64,000 nucleotides of DNA from positions 6,647,501 through 6,711,500 of the forward strand of contig OZ020307.1 in NCBI GenBank assembly GCA_963971305.1, given 5' to 3'. Of this stretch, positions 22,580 through 37,500 are shown one piece after another. Source of the stretch: Arcuatula senhousia (lineage: Eukaryota; Mollusca; Bivalvia; Mytilida; Mytilidae). The stretch's first letter is position 1. Each line of letters opens with the position of its first letter. The notes under the pieces were generated by a model. It made no database searches and was not told where the DNA came from. It saw nothing but the letters and a program-made list of their open reading frames with translations. Made by a program: the position numbers and the translations under genes.

Positions 22580-25500
22580 TGAATCCTCAGTATCCTGGAA
22601 ATCAAGGTCAAATGCCCCCAACAGGATATGGACAGCAACCAATGAATCCAGGCCAAAGACCCCCTGGACCTCCTGTAAATATGTACAATGGACCAAGTTC
22701 TACTCAGTTTCCAGCTGGACACGGTAATTACATGATTTTAGTTTTAATAATACTGGTAATTGATTTAATCCTGCATTAGCTCCACAAATGCTTTTGTTTT
22801 AATACAATATTTACTTCACCTTAATAAGTACAATTCTATCTCTACATTTGTTTGCATCTATTTAATTTAGGGTAACATAAATTCTTATTGATACATGTAG
22901 TTTGAAGAATACATCTATTTTTTGCTGAATGTGATAATGTGTTGCATTGTACTGAAATATTTCACATGATCTATCACATTTTGTGCTTTTTCCCCTTTTA
23001 CATGTATATGCATTTGTCTTATACATGTATTATTTTATTTATTGATCATTTACAGACCAGTTTTCCTCGGGACCCCCTAAACCTTATGGTGGTCCAACAC
23101 AGAATGGTCCCAGCATGTCTGGTGGTCCACAAGGAGACATGCAACATGGCATGAACAGGTGAGATCCAAGTTCCTCCTTTAGATTTGATTCAATATTTAC
23201 ACCGAAAAATTTACACATATATGTATATATCCAACAACTGAATCATATCTTTTGCCCCTCAAGTGTTAAAAAAAGTTTGTGATTTTGATTTTTATATTTT
23301 AAAGTGCCAGGGAGCAATGAATCTTAAAGTGTTGTTATGTTCATCTAACATTCTAGGCACAATAAATGTATTCTTCTGCAGTGGAAAATTCAAATAGTTT
23401 TCTTAAATAACATTTTGAAAACTCATGTTTCACAATGTAAGTACATGTAGTAGAAATTGAATTTTTCAAAATAGAGATCACTTGTTGAATGTATGCACTT
23501 ACCAGTCCTTATGTTTTTATCAGATGTAAGGTAGCAAAAATCAGTTTATTAATAAGAGGTCAATTTATGACATGTTGTAATGCAAACATTTGTACATGTA
23601 ATATGATAACACCTTTAAGTTTTGAAATATGAAGTATTTTGTTGATGTTGATATTTTATATTTAACAGACCTCCAGGTATGGTGCCTGGTCAAGGGCCTC
23701 CTCGACCTGGTGGTCCAGGCCAACCGCCTCAAAGACCAGGATTTCCTCCTGGACCAGCCATGCAGGGACAGAGACCTGGATTTCAACCCTCCTCACAGCC
23801 AAGCATGGGAGTTCCTCCTCAGAGACCTGGGTTTCCTCCAGGACCGGGTCAGCCACCTACATCAACAAATCAGGTTTGTTTTTCTTGTTCAACAAATGGT
23901 TGTGATGCTTGCAAAAACAAATATAAGTAATCAGTCTTTCAGCATTGGCATAATAGAAGAAGACAATTTTGTGTCACTGGTGTTCATTATGCTCTTTTTA
24001 AACAATCATATATAGGTAAAAGTTTCTCTTAGCATCACCGGCAATTTTTTCTTTGAATAAAAACCAGGACATAAATTTGAGCTGAATTTTCAATATTTTT
24101 ATTTAGAAACTATGACATGGGGAGAAACTGTTACAATTTCTACCCTAAAGTATTTTTCATAATATAAAGATTTTTTTTATGTAAAAATATTACAATTTTG
24201 GAATTGAATACTTGATTACATTTTTATTATATGTTTGTAGCTATCAAACCAAATGGGAGGCATGAATCTTGGTGGACTACCATCTTCAGTAAGTCAAATT
24301 TGACATTCAACAACTAGAACTTTATAACCTCTCAAAAAAAACCTAAATTCCAGCTACAGTGTTTTGTTACGTAGTCTGAAAAATATTAGCAAAATTAAGG
24401 TTATTATACATAAACATGAGTTGCTAGAATAGCTTGCCCAAATATATTTTCCAAAAAAGATATTTTCAATTGATTGAGAAGATTTTGCATACTAAGTTTA
24501 AGATGACATTTGTTAAGTATGGAAACAAAACATGATGGAATTCTTGTCTATTCATGATAAATTTTCTAAAGATGGTAATGAGATTAAAATTTATACAATT
24601 TATAATCTATTTAGCAACCAGGGAGTGTTCCTGGCCCACCTCAAGGACAGTTTAATGGACCACCAACCTCAAAACCACCCATGATGGGACAACCAAGGCC
24701 ACCTGCTTCTTATGGACAACAACCTGGTGGATATATGCCACCAACAAGCAGTATGAGTGCGCCACCAAATAGCAACTTTGGAATGCCACCAAGTAGTATG
24801 GGTGGCCCTCCCTCAAGCAACTTTGGAATGCCACCTACTAGTAGCATGGGTGGCCCTCCAACAAGTAACATGGGTATGCCCCCCACAAGCAACATGGGTA
24901 TGCCCCCCACCAGCAGTGTAGGAGCACCACCAACCAGTAATTTTGGGATGCCACCTAGTAGCATGGGAAGTCCTCCAACTAGTAACTTTGGAATGCCACC
25001 AAGTAGCATGGGTGGGCCACCAACAAACAATTTTGGAATGCCACCAGCAAGCATGAGTGGTCCACAAACAAGTAATTTTGGAATGCCTCCTTCAAGTGGT
25101 ATGAGTGGACCATCAACAATGGGTGCACCACCAAGTAATATGGGCGGTCCCCAAGGTGGTAGTTTTGGCATGCCTCCTGCTAGTAACATGGGTCCTTCAA
25201 GTAGCTATGGAATGCCTGCAGGAGGAAGTGGATTTAATATGCCACCCAGTGGTCCTGGTCAACCCATGGGTCAACCAATGCCTGGCATGAACCAGCCAGG
25301 TTACATGGGAGGTTCCATGCCAGGTCAAGGAGGATTCCCTCAACAGAGAATGCCTGGGCCCAATGCCATGCAACAACCACAAGCTAAAAAATTAGACCCA
25401 GACTCTATGCCAAGCCCAGTATGTACATTTAATTTTTTCTCATCATTATTATCTCTTGATTTAACCAACACATAAAAATAAACCAAGTGATTTTAGATCT

Positions 25501-28500
25501 ATTATCTAGGTTCAAAGCCTGAATAAAAAAATATTATAATAAATTACAATTAAGTTCCAGACAATAAACTATGATATGTGTGTTATTCTGAAAGATATAT
25601 CAATATATATATAATAAAATCACAATGAGCTATTTTTTGTCGTAGCTTACGGCCGCGCTACCAGCCTTCATCAACAACATTTTATTTACACACAGAAAAA
25701 CAACAATGTACACAAAAGAAAAGCGAAACAACACATCAACGTCACAAATAAAAAAGTCCTTGGTGCAAGCAGTGTTGTACAGCATTATATAGTAAGAGAG
25801 AAATAAAAAAAAACGTGATGAAAAATGTATAAAATGAATTGCGAATTGAAAGCAACTACTCCTTAGTGTTCATTCCATACTGTTTATTATATAATATTAA
25901 TATATATATATATATTAGGTACAAGTTATAGAAGACGACAAGCTAAACAGAAGTGGTACATTTCAGACAACATCTAGAGGCAGCGTTCCTCCTCTAGTTA
26001 CTACAGAATTCATTACACAAGACCAGGGTAAAAACATTAATATTTACATGTATATAGAATTTTTTGTTTTATTAATTATCAATATCTTGTATTATCAGTA
26101 TTTTTATGAACCAATCAGCACTAAGGAAGTGAAACACAATTATCAAAAATATATATTTTGCTATTCTAGTTAGGGCCCCGCATCAAAGATGCGGACACCC
26201 TTTAGTTTTCACTTTGTCCGTCCATCAACTATTCTTGTGAACACTAAAACTCAAAAACTTTTAACACCACAGTTCTGAAATTTTGTACAGCTACTTAGTA
26301 GCATGTCATAATTTGCATATTAAAATTTCATGCAAAAATGTCAAATATTTTTGGAAAAAAACTTCATTTTTTATCGAAAATCACAGATTTTGAGAATAGG
26401 ACTTTGTGAACACTTAAACTCAAAAATTGTTATTAATACAGTTCTGAAACTTTGTACAGCTGCTAAGTAGCATGTCATGATTTGCATATTAAAATTTCGT
26501 GCAAATCTGATTAATACTTTTGTAAAAAACTTCATTTTATAACGAAAATCACAGATTTTGAGAATTGGAATTTTGGAACAATAAAACTCAAAGGCTATTA
26601 ACAATACAGCTCTGAAGTTTCATACACATTCCATGGAACATGTCTTAGTGGTTATAATCAAAGTTCGTATGATTTTGAAAACACTTAGATTTTTTGCCAC
26701 ATGGCCCTTTCTGACTTTGTCAGTATTCTAGTTACCATTTAAACATCACTGGATTTAAAATTGCTGCAAGGTAATGTCCATACACATATTCCAAATCTCA
26801 CTATTTTCTGTTAAAAGTGTCCCTAGAAGCGAGCAATAATTATCCATCTCGGTGAAGTCATCTGATGACCAGAACATATATAGAAAATTCAAACAAAATT
26901 TAGAACTATTCGTCGTCAAAACTCTAATCATATACCTGCTGTGTGTTGCAATGTTATGCACTGTAAATTTATTTTTTTTAATAGAAAATTGATAAAATGA
27001 TATTGATGATAAGAAAATGTTGATCAAGTTATTTTGTTATGATTTCAGGGAATTGTAACCCATCCTTCATGAGATCTACCATGTACAATGTGCCTTGTAC
27101 ATCAGACATGATGAAGAGTTGTCACATACCATTTGCTTTGTCCATCTGTCCATTTGCTAAGCTAAAGGAGGAAGAGGTGATAGAAGCTAGACTATTAATG
27201 TTCAAGATTATAAGTGGTCAGGAAAAGGCTAGAGTAACATAATTTTATCCAATGTTGCCCTCATGTCAGTTCAGGCATCCTGATGATACCGAAATCTTTT
27301 TTATTGTGTACTTGCAATTTTTAGGGTTGATCAGAATTTTATATTTGAAATAGAATCTTACAATCTAGAAATTGTAAGATACTACTCCTCGTTGTTCCCA
27401 ATTATGATCAGCATTTTTTATTATTTTATTTTGAGTTTATCATTTAAAACTATTATATGAAATTTATAATTTTGATGTCATTGATAAAGCACTAATTATG
27501 CATAAATTTGATATTGATTAAAAAATCAACTTATTTAACGTTCTCAGAAAAATCTGTATTAAATGTTTCTTTTACAGAACCCCCCTCCAATAGTTAACAT
27601 GGGAGAGATTGGTCCAGTACGATGCAAGAGGTGTAAAGCTTACATGGGTCCATTTATGACATTTATCGATGGAGGGCGAAGGTTTCAATGTGTTTTCTGT
27701 GGAGCTGCTACTGATGGTAAATACATCAAGTTTAAGTAGAAGTAAATACATTTCATGTCATCACTTCAAATACTGTGCCTCTATTTATTTTTTGGCCTGG
27801 GTAAGGTCTAAATGATTATATGTAGTATGGAAGTGCCATTCATGTTCTCTTATGCAGTTAAAAATTACATTTTGTAAAATGAATTTTATTTTTGACTTTT
27901 TGGATTTATGTTGACAAAACCTCTGTAGTTTGATAATCCTCTTTACAGTTCCTCAGGAGTACTTTAATCACCTGGATCACACGGGTAGACGTGTAGACTG
28001 TTTTGACAGACCCGAGTTCTGTTTAGGGTCGTATGAGTTTGTAGCCACAAAAGATTATTGTAAAGTAAGTATTGCAGAAAACTTTACCAATTCTATGTGC
28101 ACTTGAAAGTTAGACACCTCTCTGAAAATTTTGCTGGTTATTGTTTTCTGGTGTACATGTACATGTTTTATTTGCCCCTTGCTCTTACTCAGATCTTAAA
28201 AAACATTTAATAGAATTTTCATACTTGCTACCCTATTTCGAATTCTCAATTATTGGATATTCATATGCATATTCTGAGTAACAACCTTATTTCATCAACA
28301 TTTGAAACAAATTGAAGGTGGAAAAGAGAATGTTACTGAAGGACAAGCTTCCTATCTTTGCAAGTTGAGAAAAAAAATGAAAATTTCTTGATCAAGTGAT
28401 TTTTATACGACCGCAAAAAATTTGCGGACGTATTATGGTATGATGCTGTCGTTGTCGTCGTCGTCGTCGTTGTCGTCGTTGTCGGTGTCTGTTACCTTTT

Positions 28501-31500
28501 TAGTGTTTCCACAATAACTTTAGTTCCAGTTATCCGATTGCTATGAAACTTTACAATGATGTTCCTTACCATAAAAGGATGCATGGGATTGATTTTGGGG
28601 GTCCCCCCATTTTTCGTTTAGAAATTAGGGGCCAAAAAAGGGCCAAAAATACTACTTTTTTGTTTGTTTCCACAATAACTTTAGTTCTAGTTATCCAATT
28701 GCTATGAAATTTGACAGTGATGTTCCTTACCATACAAGGATGAATGGGATTGATTTTGGGGTCCCCCCTTTTTTTGTTTCGAAATTAGGGGCCCAAAAGG
28801 GGGAAAAAATTCAAATATTTTACTTGTTTCCACCATAACTTTGGTCCTAGTTGGCCTATTGCTGTGAAATTTGTCAAGAATGTGTCTTACAATAAAATAA
28901 TGAACCTGATGAATTTTTGTGCCCCCCTTTTTCTCCGTTGTGTAATTAGGGGCCAAAAGGGGCCAAAATAAAAACTTTTTTATTTGTGGTCCGATTTCGA
29001 AATTTTTTTTTACATGTTTGTTCTTGTCAAATAGCGGATACAAAATTAAGAATTAATTTTTGCGACCCCCCTTTTTCCCCCTATTACGTAATTAGGGGCC
29101 ACATGGGGCCAAAATCGAAACTTTTATTTGTGGTCCGATTTTGAAATTTTTTTTTGCAAGTTTATTTTTGTCAAGTAGCGAATCCAAATTTGAGAATTTA
29201 TTTTTGCGACCCCCACCCCTTTTTCACCTGTTACGTAATAAGGGGCCAAAAGGGGCCGAAATTGAAACTTTTTTATTTCTGGTCCGATTTTGAAAATTTT
29301 TTTTGCATGTTTGTTCTTGTCAAATAGCGGATACAAAATTAAGAATTTATTTTTGCGACCCCCCCCTTTTTCCCCTTATTACGTAAATAGGGGCCAAATG
29401 GGGCCGAAATTTAAACTTTTTTATTTCTGGTCCGATTTTGAAAATTTTTTTGGCATGTTTGTTCTTGTCAAATAGCGAATACAAAATAAAGAATTAATTT
29501 TTGCGACCCCCACTTTTTTCCCCCTATTACGTAATTAGGGGCCAAATGGGGCTTTTTTATTTGTGGTCCGATTTTGAAAATTTTTTTGGCAAATTTATTC
29601 TTGTCAGGTAGCGATTCTAAATTTAAGAATAAATTTTTGGGGCTGTAATCATAATTTAAAAAAAAATTCTGGTTCGATTTTTAATTTTTTCCCCAAACAT
29701 TATTCTTTTAAAGAGTAGAATACAACATTCAAAATTTATATTTTTAGCCCCTGGGTTGAAAGTCCATCAGAGAAGCATGTGTCAAAAACCTTTGTCAGTC
29801 CACCATGGGCTGCATGTGTCCAGAACAATAGACTATCCATATTAGGCCTAAAACGTACAGGGTTCAACATGTTGCGGTCGTATCATGCTGCGCTCGGCGA
29901 AGCTTTTTTTTAATTTACAGAATATAAGCAGTTAAATACTTAAGGATTTTGTCTGTATTTTTGTTATCTTTTGTTACAGAATAGTTTATTGCCAAAGGAG
30001 CCTGCCTTTATTTTCATGATTGATGTATCATACAATAGTATAAAGAATGGTCTAGTCCATCTGATTTGTGAACGCTTAAAAACAGACATTTTACCCTGTT
30101 TGCCAAAGTGAGTGTCTTTTGAGTCTAACTTATTTAAAGTCTTGTGAAATGTAACTAGAGTTAAAATATATATTAAAAGAAAAATGTTTAAATTTTGCAG
30201 TACACGTTTATTACAAACTTATCTTCCACATGTTATACACCATAAACTAGAAATAGAAGTTGATTTTGTAAAAGGTTTTTGTGATCAGATTTTTTTTTAA
30301 TTTGTTGATTTTTGCTTTATTTACAAAAGGGTAAATAATATATAGAACATTTGGAATTTACCAAATTAGTCACAATAGCCTCTTTTGGCCCTTTTACATA
30401 TTCCACTGTTTGTTATTGCAGGGAAGTAGGTGCAGAAGAATCTGAGATTCGAGTTGGTTTTGTAACTTATGCTAAGGAGATTCATTTTTATAATGTCAAG
30501 GTAACATTTATTACAAATTCAAATAATTAAATTGTTCATTGCTGCATTTAAATAAAAAGGAATGATAGTTTAAAAAATAATAAAAAAATTTACCAAGAAA
30601 GGAAATAAAGCTAATGTTAATTAAACCTTGTTACATTGTGTATATTAATGCAAAAAAAAAGTTTTATTAAGCATTATTTCTATTTCTTGTTTCAGCCCTC
30701 CGTCATATGTAAAAGGTCTCAGATTTAGAAGATGTGTTCCTTTGTTTATTTATTCTCTATTTCTTGTTACAGGGAAACCTAGCCCAGCCCCAGATGTTGG
30801 TGGTATCAGATCTTGACGATGTATTTGTTCCTTTGTTAGATGGTTTTCTTGTTAAGTTATCAGAGTCAGAAGCTGTTATAGATAGGTAAGAATAAGCAAA
30901 CAATAACTACAGCATTTATTGAAAACATAACACAATAGAACAGTATAATCTGAATCATACTGTGAAATGCATTTATCTTAATTGATAGATTTTGAATCAT
31001 GACTACGATAAAATTACCGTATTTTCCGGTGTATAAGCCGCTATTTTTTTCCTGAAAAGTTTTGGGTGCGGTTTATACTCCGGTGCGCCTAGTGTGTGTA
31101 TTTTTAATAGTTTTCAGGTGGACCAGTGTGAAAACATCGATGTTCAAGTTCAAGACTTCTTCTGGGTCATTCCCGGACTACTGCAATTTCTATTTCAGCT
31201 TCAGTCATGTGATGTTTTGTTTGTTATTTTAATTATGAAATAAAAAGTAAATACCCTGGAATGTGTTTGTTTATTATGTATTTCAGTTGTTTCGATCTTT
31301 TTTCTCCATAATCAGCCATTTTTATTTTGATTACGTAATCAGACAGAGGTGTGCCTAAAATATGGAGTTTATATAATAAATTAAATGCATGCAGTCCCTT
31401 TCCTATCTCTTCATTTGTTTTATCTCAAATACCTTTGAAATTACACAAAATTGTGTGCTTAATATGCCATTTTCTATGTTGGTAATGTCCACATTATTAC

Positions 31501-34500
31501 GATGGTAAGTAATATTTACATAATTTGGACTGATGTGTTCATTTTCTCCCTACTTTTATACAGAGTTTTGTTCATTTTCTCCCAACAATTTTATAGACTG
31601 TTTTTCCTTTAATTCAAGAACAACTAATCCATTTGTCGTTATTCTATCTATTTTAGAGCAAACATAAATCATTTTATAAAGTTTATTCAATTAAAACTCG
31701 TGGGCAGGAAAATTTAAGAAAAAATACCTTTGACATTTGACCTGTTGACATCGATCTACACAAGACAATTACACACCGTTTCATGTGTATTTTTACCAAG
31801 TTAATGTCAGAATCTTTTAAACCGTACGAAATTACTAATGTGCGAGACATGTAATATTTTAAAACTGTGATCCAGCATATATGGAGTGCTCCTACTAAAA
31901 GGAGGAACATACCTGAACAGAACAGAACAGAACATGGATTTGTTTAATCAAGGAACCATTTGTTCTTGTGATTTTTATTTAATAAATAGTTAATAAATAA
32001 TCAAGGACACACAAAAAATCTATTATTATAAATTGGACACATTCCCATACACAGGTATGCCATTTTGATTTTCTTTTCTTTTCCACCACGTGGTCAAGCT
32101 TGAAGCTAACTAATGATTAATCAACACAAACAGATCTTGAGTAATTGTAACAAAAACATATCAAGGTCAATAAACTTCACTTTAATTGCAATTTAAACAA
32201 AATCTGGAGAATCAGGTTGCCGACAAACGATTTAAATGCCAATCATAACACCTGTCAAGTGTCATACGCTAATTTGCAATTTACCGATATACACACATAT
32301 ACAGTTAAAATCAATAGCAATAAATCAAAACACAAGCTTTTTTTTATTCATTTTTATTAAGATCAAACACAATTTTATTAATAAATCATAAATAAATAAT
32401 AATATAAAATGGAAACGATCTTCAACAACATCGGATCTTCAACAACATTGGTGCTGAAAATGAAATAAACGTGACAAAAATCATTCAATATACGTTATAA
32501 GACTGAAGAAAGGGGTGCGTTTAGTACTCAGGTGCGCTTTATTTATGGATAAAATCAGATTTTCCCCTGAAAATCGGCCCTGCGCCTTATAGTCCGGAGC
32601 GCTTTATTCTCCGGAAAATACGGTATCATTTATTGTGAATATGAATGGATGATAATTATTATTGATCATTAAGTAACATATGAGTGTAAATGTTTATGCC
32701 CAGTAAGTTATATGACTGTCAGATATTTTGAAATTTCTAGACTTCGATACAACAGAAAAATACAAATGAAAACATGCTAGATTAAAAAAAAAAAACATGA
32801 CGAAAAATCTATGAAACAACAGCAACATCTGGTAAACAGCAAGCAGACTTGAAGGTCAATGAGTGATTGCTGCTCAGCTTCCAGCAATTGACTACAGTTT
32901 AGTTAAGTTGGGATATATCAAACCAAATCATAGATTATCCAAGAAAAATCTCTATCTACACATAGAACAATCAAAATAAATAAGACCAGTACAAGCATGA
33001 GAATGATATTGAGGGTTCTTATAATAAAGACTTTGACAGCTACATGAATGTGTTGACAAAAATAACAGTTTAATGATAATAATGAAAATGAAAATCTAGG
33101 TTTGTTTAAACTTTTTGACAATTACTGACATTTTGAAGAAGAAGACACAGTTGTAATAATGCTATTTTTTAAATTTCTTTTCAGTTTGTTGTCACAAATC
33201 CCTTCAATGTTTGTTGAGTCAAGAGAAACAGAAACTGTGCTAGGTCCTGTCATTCAAGCTGGTCTTGATGCTTTAAAGTCTGCTGATAGAGCAGGAAAAT
33301 TGTATATATTTCACACGTCACTTCCCATTGCTGAGGCTCCTGGAAAACTGAAAAACAGAGATGATCGAAAATTACTTGGCACTGAAAAAGAGAAAGTAAG
33401 TGGTTAGGTTTTGTTAAAGTTGGTTTTAAGTGTAGGGTATTATTAATTTATCCCAGGTTTAAAAGGAACAAACAAACACCTGTAACATAGTACTTTAAAA
33501 TAAGTAATTGGTCATAACTTTTAAAGTCATTTGGTACTTCTACTTGCTAGAGGTTAAGCAGAGACACAAATTCACTATTTTGATGTTTTTGTTTCTAATT
33601 TTGAGATTTCATGTATATTCATAAATTACATACATGTATAATTCAATGACATTGATTTTTTGCAGACGATACTAACTCCACAGAACAATTTTTACACCAA
33701 GTTAGGCCAGGAATGTGTGGCTGAAGGTTGTAGTGTGGACCTGTTCTTGTTTCCTAATGCTTATATAGATGTGGCCACCATAAGTGAAGTCAGCCGGTTA
33801 ACTGGAGGCAGTGTCTATAAATATAGTTATTTCCAGGTAAAGCATTGAGTGACTTCTTATCCAGATTTCATGAAAAGAAAATCTGGGTAATGAAATGAAA
33901 AATGTTAAGCTGTGTGAGAGGCAGACAGGGAATATATTTTTGTAGAAGTTGTCTCAGATCTATTTAATATAGCTTATTGATATTTTTAGCTCACCTGGAC
34001 CGAAGGTCCATGTGAGCTATTACCATCACTTGGCGTCCGTCGTCGTCGTCTGTCGTCGTCGTCTGTCGTCGTCGTCGTCGTCGTCGTCTGTTAACAATTT
34101 TTCAAAAATCTTCTCCTCTGAAACTACCAAACAGAATTTAATGAAACTTGGTATGAATGATCCTTAGGGTGTCCTGCACCAAACTTGTGTTTTGATTTTT
34201 GATCCGATAAAAAACATGGCCGCCGTTACTAAAAATAGACTAGGGGGGTCAGACTACTGTTTTTGGCTTATAAATCAAAAAGTATAAGAGATAGAGGAAA
34301 TCTGAGGCCACGCTACTGATTCAGCATCAAAAGCTCTACAAAAGTCTCCATTTGGTCAAAGTTGTCAGATGACCCCTTATAGGGGTTACGGCCCTTTAAA
34401 GGTGAAAAATAGCATTTTTTCATGTTTTTGGCCTACAGAATGAAAACTATTGCAGATAGAGATTAGCTGTTGCTTGCTTAAATGTTCAGCTCATTTAACT

Positions 34501-37500
34501 CTACAAAAGTCTCCATAGGGTCGAAGTTGTCAGATGACCCCTTATAGGGGTTACGGCCCCTTAAAGGTGAAAAATAGCCATTTTTCATGTTTTTGGCCTA
34601 CAGAATGAAAACTATTGCAGATAGAGATTAGCTGTTGCTTGCTTAAATGTTCAGCTCATTTAGCTCTACGAAATTCTCCATAGGGTAGAAGTTGTCAGAT
34701 GACCCCTTATAGGGGTTACGGCCCCTGAAAAATAGCGATTTTTCATGTTTTTGTCCTACAGAATGAAAACTATTGCAGATAGAGATTAGCTGTTGCTTGC
34801 TTAAATGTTCAGCCCATTTAGCTCTACAATATTCTTCATAGGGTCGAAGTTGTCAGATGACCACTTATAGGGGTTACGGCCCCTGAAAAATAGCCATTTT
34901 TCATGTTTTTGGCCTACAGAATGAAAACTATTGCAGATAGAGATTAGCTGTTGCTTGCTTAAATGTTCAGCTCATTTAGCTCTACAAAATTATCCACAGG
35001 GTCGAAGATGTCAGATGACCCCTTATAGGGGTTACGGCCCTTGAAAAAAGTGATTTTTCATGTTTTTGGCCTACAGAATGAAAACTATTGCAGATAGAGA
35101 TTAGCTGTTGCTTGCTTAAATGTTCAGCCCATTTAGCTCTACAAAATTCTTCATAGGGTCGAAGTTGTCAGATGACCCCTTATAGGGGTTACAGCCCCTG
35201 AAAAATAGCCATTTTTCATGTTTTTGGCCTACAGAATGAAAACTATTGCAGATAGAGATTAGCTGTTGCTTGCTTAAATGTTCAGCTCATTTAGCTCTAC
35301 AAAAGTATAGGGTCAACATCAAGACCAGGTGAGCGATTCTGGCTCCTGGGAGCCTCTTGTTTTATCATCCTTCCCAAGGATTAAATTTCAAAATTTAAAT
35401 AAAATTGTACGAAAGGCATAGTTAAAAAATGAATTTTATGTCTTTCTTGAAAAAAACTGTTCGTCATTTTGACTGTTATTTTTTTTAAGCCAATTGAAGT
35501 AGAAACTAAGTGTTTCTGTAAACTTATAAATATGTTGTTGAACAAAGAAGTTAATCTGATAAAAATGTTTGCTTATTTGGCATCATTTTTAGGGTTTTTT
35601 ACACAATCATAGAATAGCCAGTAACAGTTTATACACTCACACCCTTCACATTGATTTCAGGCTGATCTAGACGGTGACAGATTTTTAGAAGACTTACGAA
35701 GAAATGTTCAGAACCAGTCTGCATTTGATGCCATACTCAGAGTCAGAACAAGTACAGGTATGATAAATTATAGTTATAGCTAAAACAAAAATTATATTGT
35801 AGTCTTAATTTGCAGATATAAAGGAAAAGGACTGAATTAAAAACACATTCACTGAGCATTAAAATCTCAATATCCTTAAAAACTAAGACAAAACCAGGAA
35901 GTTACCCACACTGAAAAAAAAATCAACAAAAAATCAAACTAATTGTAATAAGCAATGCAATCTGCTTTTGTTATTGCTTAGCTTTCAAATAAAATTGTTA
36001 CAGATGGCAACGGTGTTCAAAATCATCATGTATAATATTCAAAGCAATTGTTTTTTTACTAGACTTTATGATCGTGGGTGTTTCATTTTTTTGTAACATA
36101 TTTTATGATCAAGTAATATTTGATGTTAATAGCATGTTTGTAATTTTATAAAACTCTTACTTAAATTCGATGATATATAGTGATAGACATGTCGGTCCCA
36201 AGTTTATTAGTCCACTACACCTCAGGGTACCCATCTCTTTACTGCAACTCAAAATTCTCTTGTAGGATTTTTATGAATCTTTGTAACATAATGAAGATGG
36301 GCACGTCTTATCTCAAAATTTGAACTAGATAATTGTTTTGTATGTAGTTAATTTTCAGTTGATATAAATCTCTCTAGAAGTTATATCTGTATTATTATTG
36401 CAAATGGACTTTTAATGTAAAGACTTTTATGCTTATCATTTTTGAATTGATCATGGGATTATTTATCTATCAGCTGCCATTTCTAATGTACATTTTAATA
36501 AAGAAGTTTTTGTTCTCTAATAATTTAAAATGTTTTCTCTTAGGTATACGACCTGTTGATTTCTATGGAAACTTTTACATGTCCAACACAACAGATGTTG
36601 AGATGGCTGCTGTAAATAGTGACGATGCCCTCAACGTAGAAATTAAACATGACGACAAACTCTCTGAAGGAGATGGAGCATATGTACAGGTAGGTTGAGA
36701 ACATTCTCATGATTCTAAATTAAATCATATTCTTCACATTGTAAAAATTTAAGTTTTATTGATCTTTCTAAGTTTTATCTATTTTGAATATTACCATTCT
36801 CTTAAGAATAAATAATAGACAAGGAGACTAAGCCATTGCTGTGCATTTATGTCGTGCTCTTGTGTTCTTTTGAATGGAAATAATGTAACGTTAGTTTTTG
36901 TTGTGCTCTTTTGAATGGAAATAATGGAACGTTAGTTTTACAAAAAAACATAGGCGATAAATGAGATGTGGAATAAGTGTATGCATCACAACCTACAAAA
37001 AACAAATGACAATTTAAAAACTCAACATTGTAAGACAGCTAGCAGTTTTTAATGTGACCAGGGGTCACTGCTCGCCATCTTGCATTGGCCCAAGACTAAA
37101 ATTACAATGCATAAGATTCAATACCAATCCCAAATTATCACAAAAGACCCATTTCTAGACATAGAACAATTAACAACAAATCACAGGGACAAACAAAAGC
37201 TTTGACCATGAATGTGGGAGGGTTAAACTAGTTTTGGGCCCAACATTTCCCCTATTGATAATCCATAACAAAGCACAAAATAAGGCACAGTAAAAATCAA
37301 ATCGATAAAAGTTAATTAAAGAGGGAACCTGAAGAAAAAAGACAACAAGATGTATAAATTTGCTAGTTATGATATTTGCTAGTTATTGAAAAGTAACAAA
37401 GTCTATAACTGTTAAAACTTTTATTATTCTTGTAGCAAATTTATGTTTTATTTTATTTCAGGTGGCAGTCTTGTACACATCTGTTGGTGGTCAGAGACGA

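Noticed and set aside
24652..25382. Minus-strand and alternative-frame proteins rich in Gly/Leu/Ile or Trp/His across the SEC24 repeat exon
   Set aside because: They are shadows of the tandem coding repeat. The plus-strand frame is the one that splices in phase with both neighbours and matches SEC24C/D.
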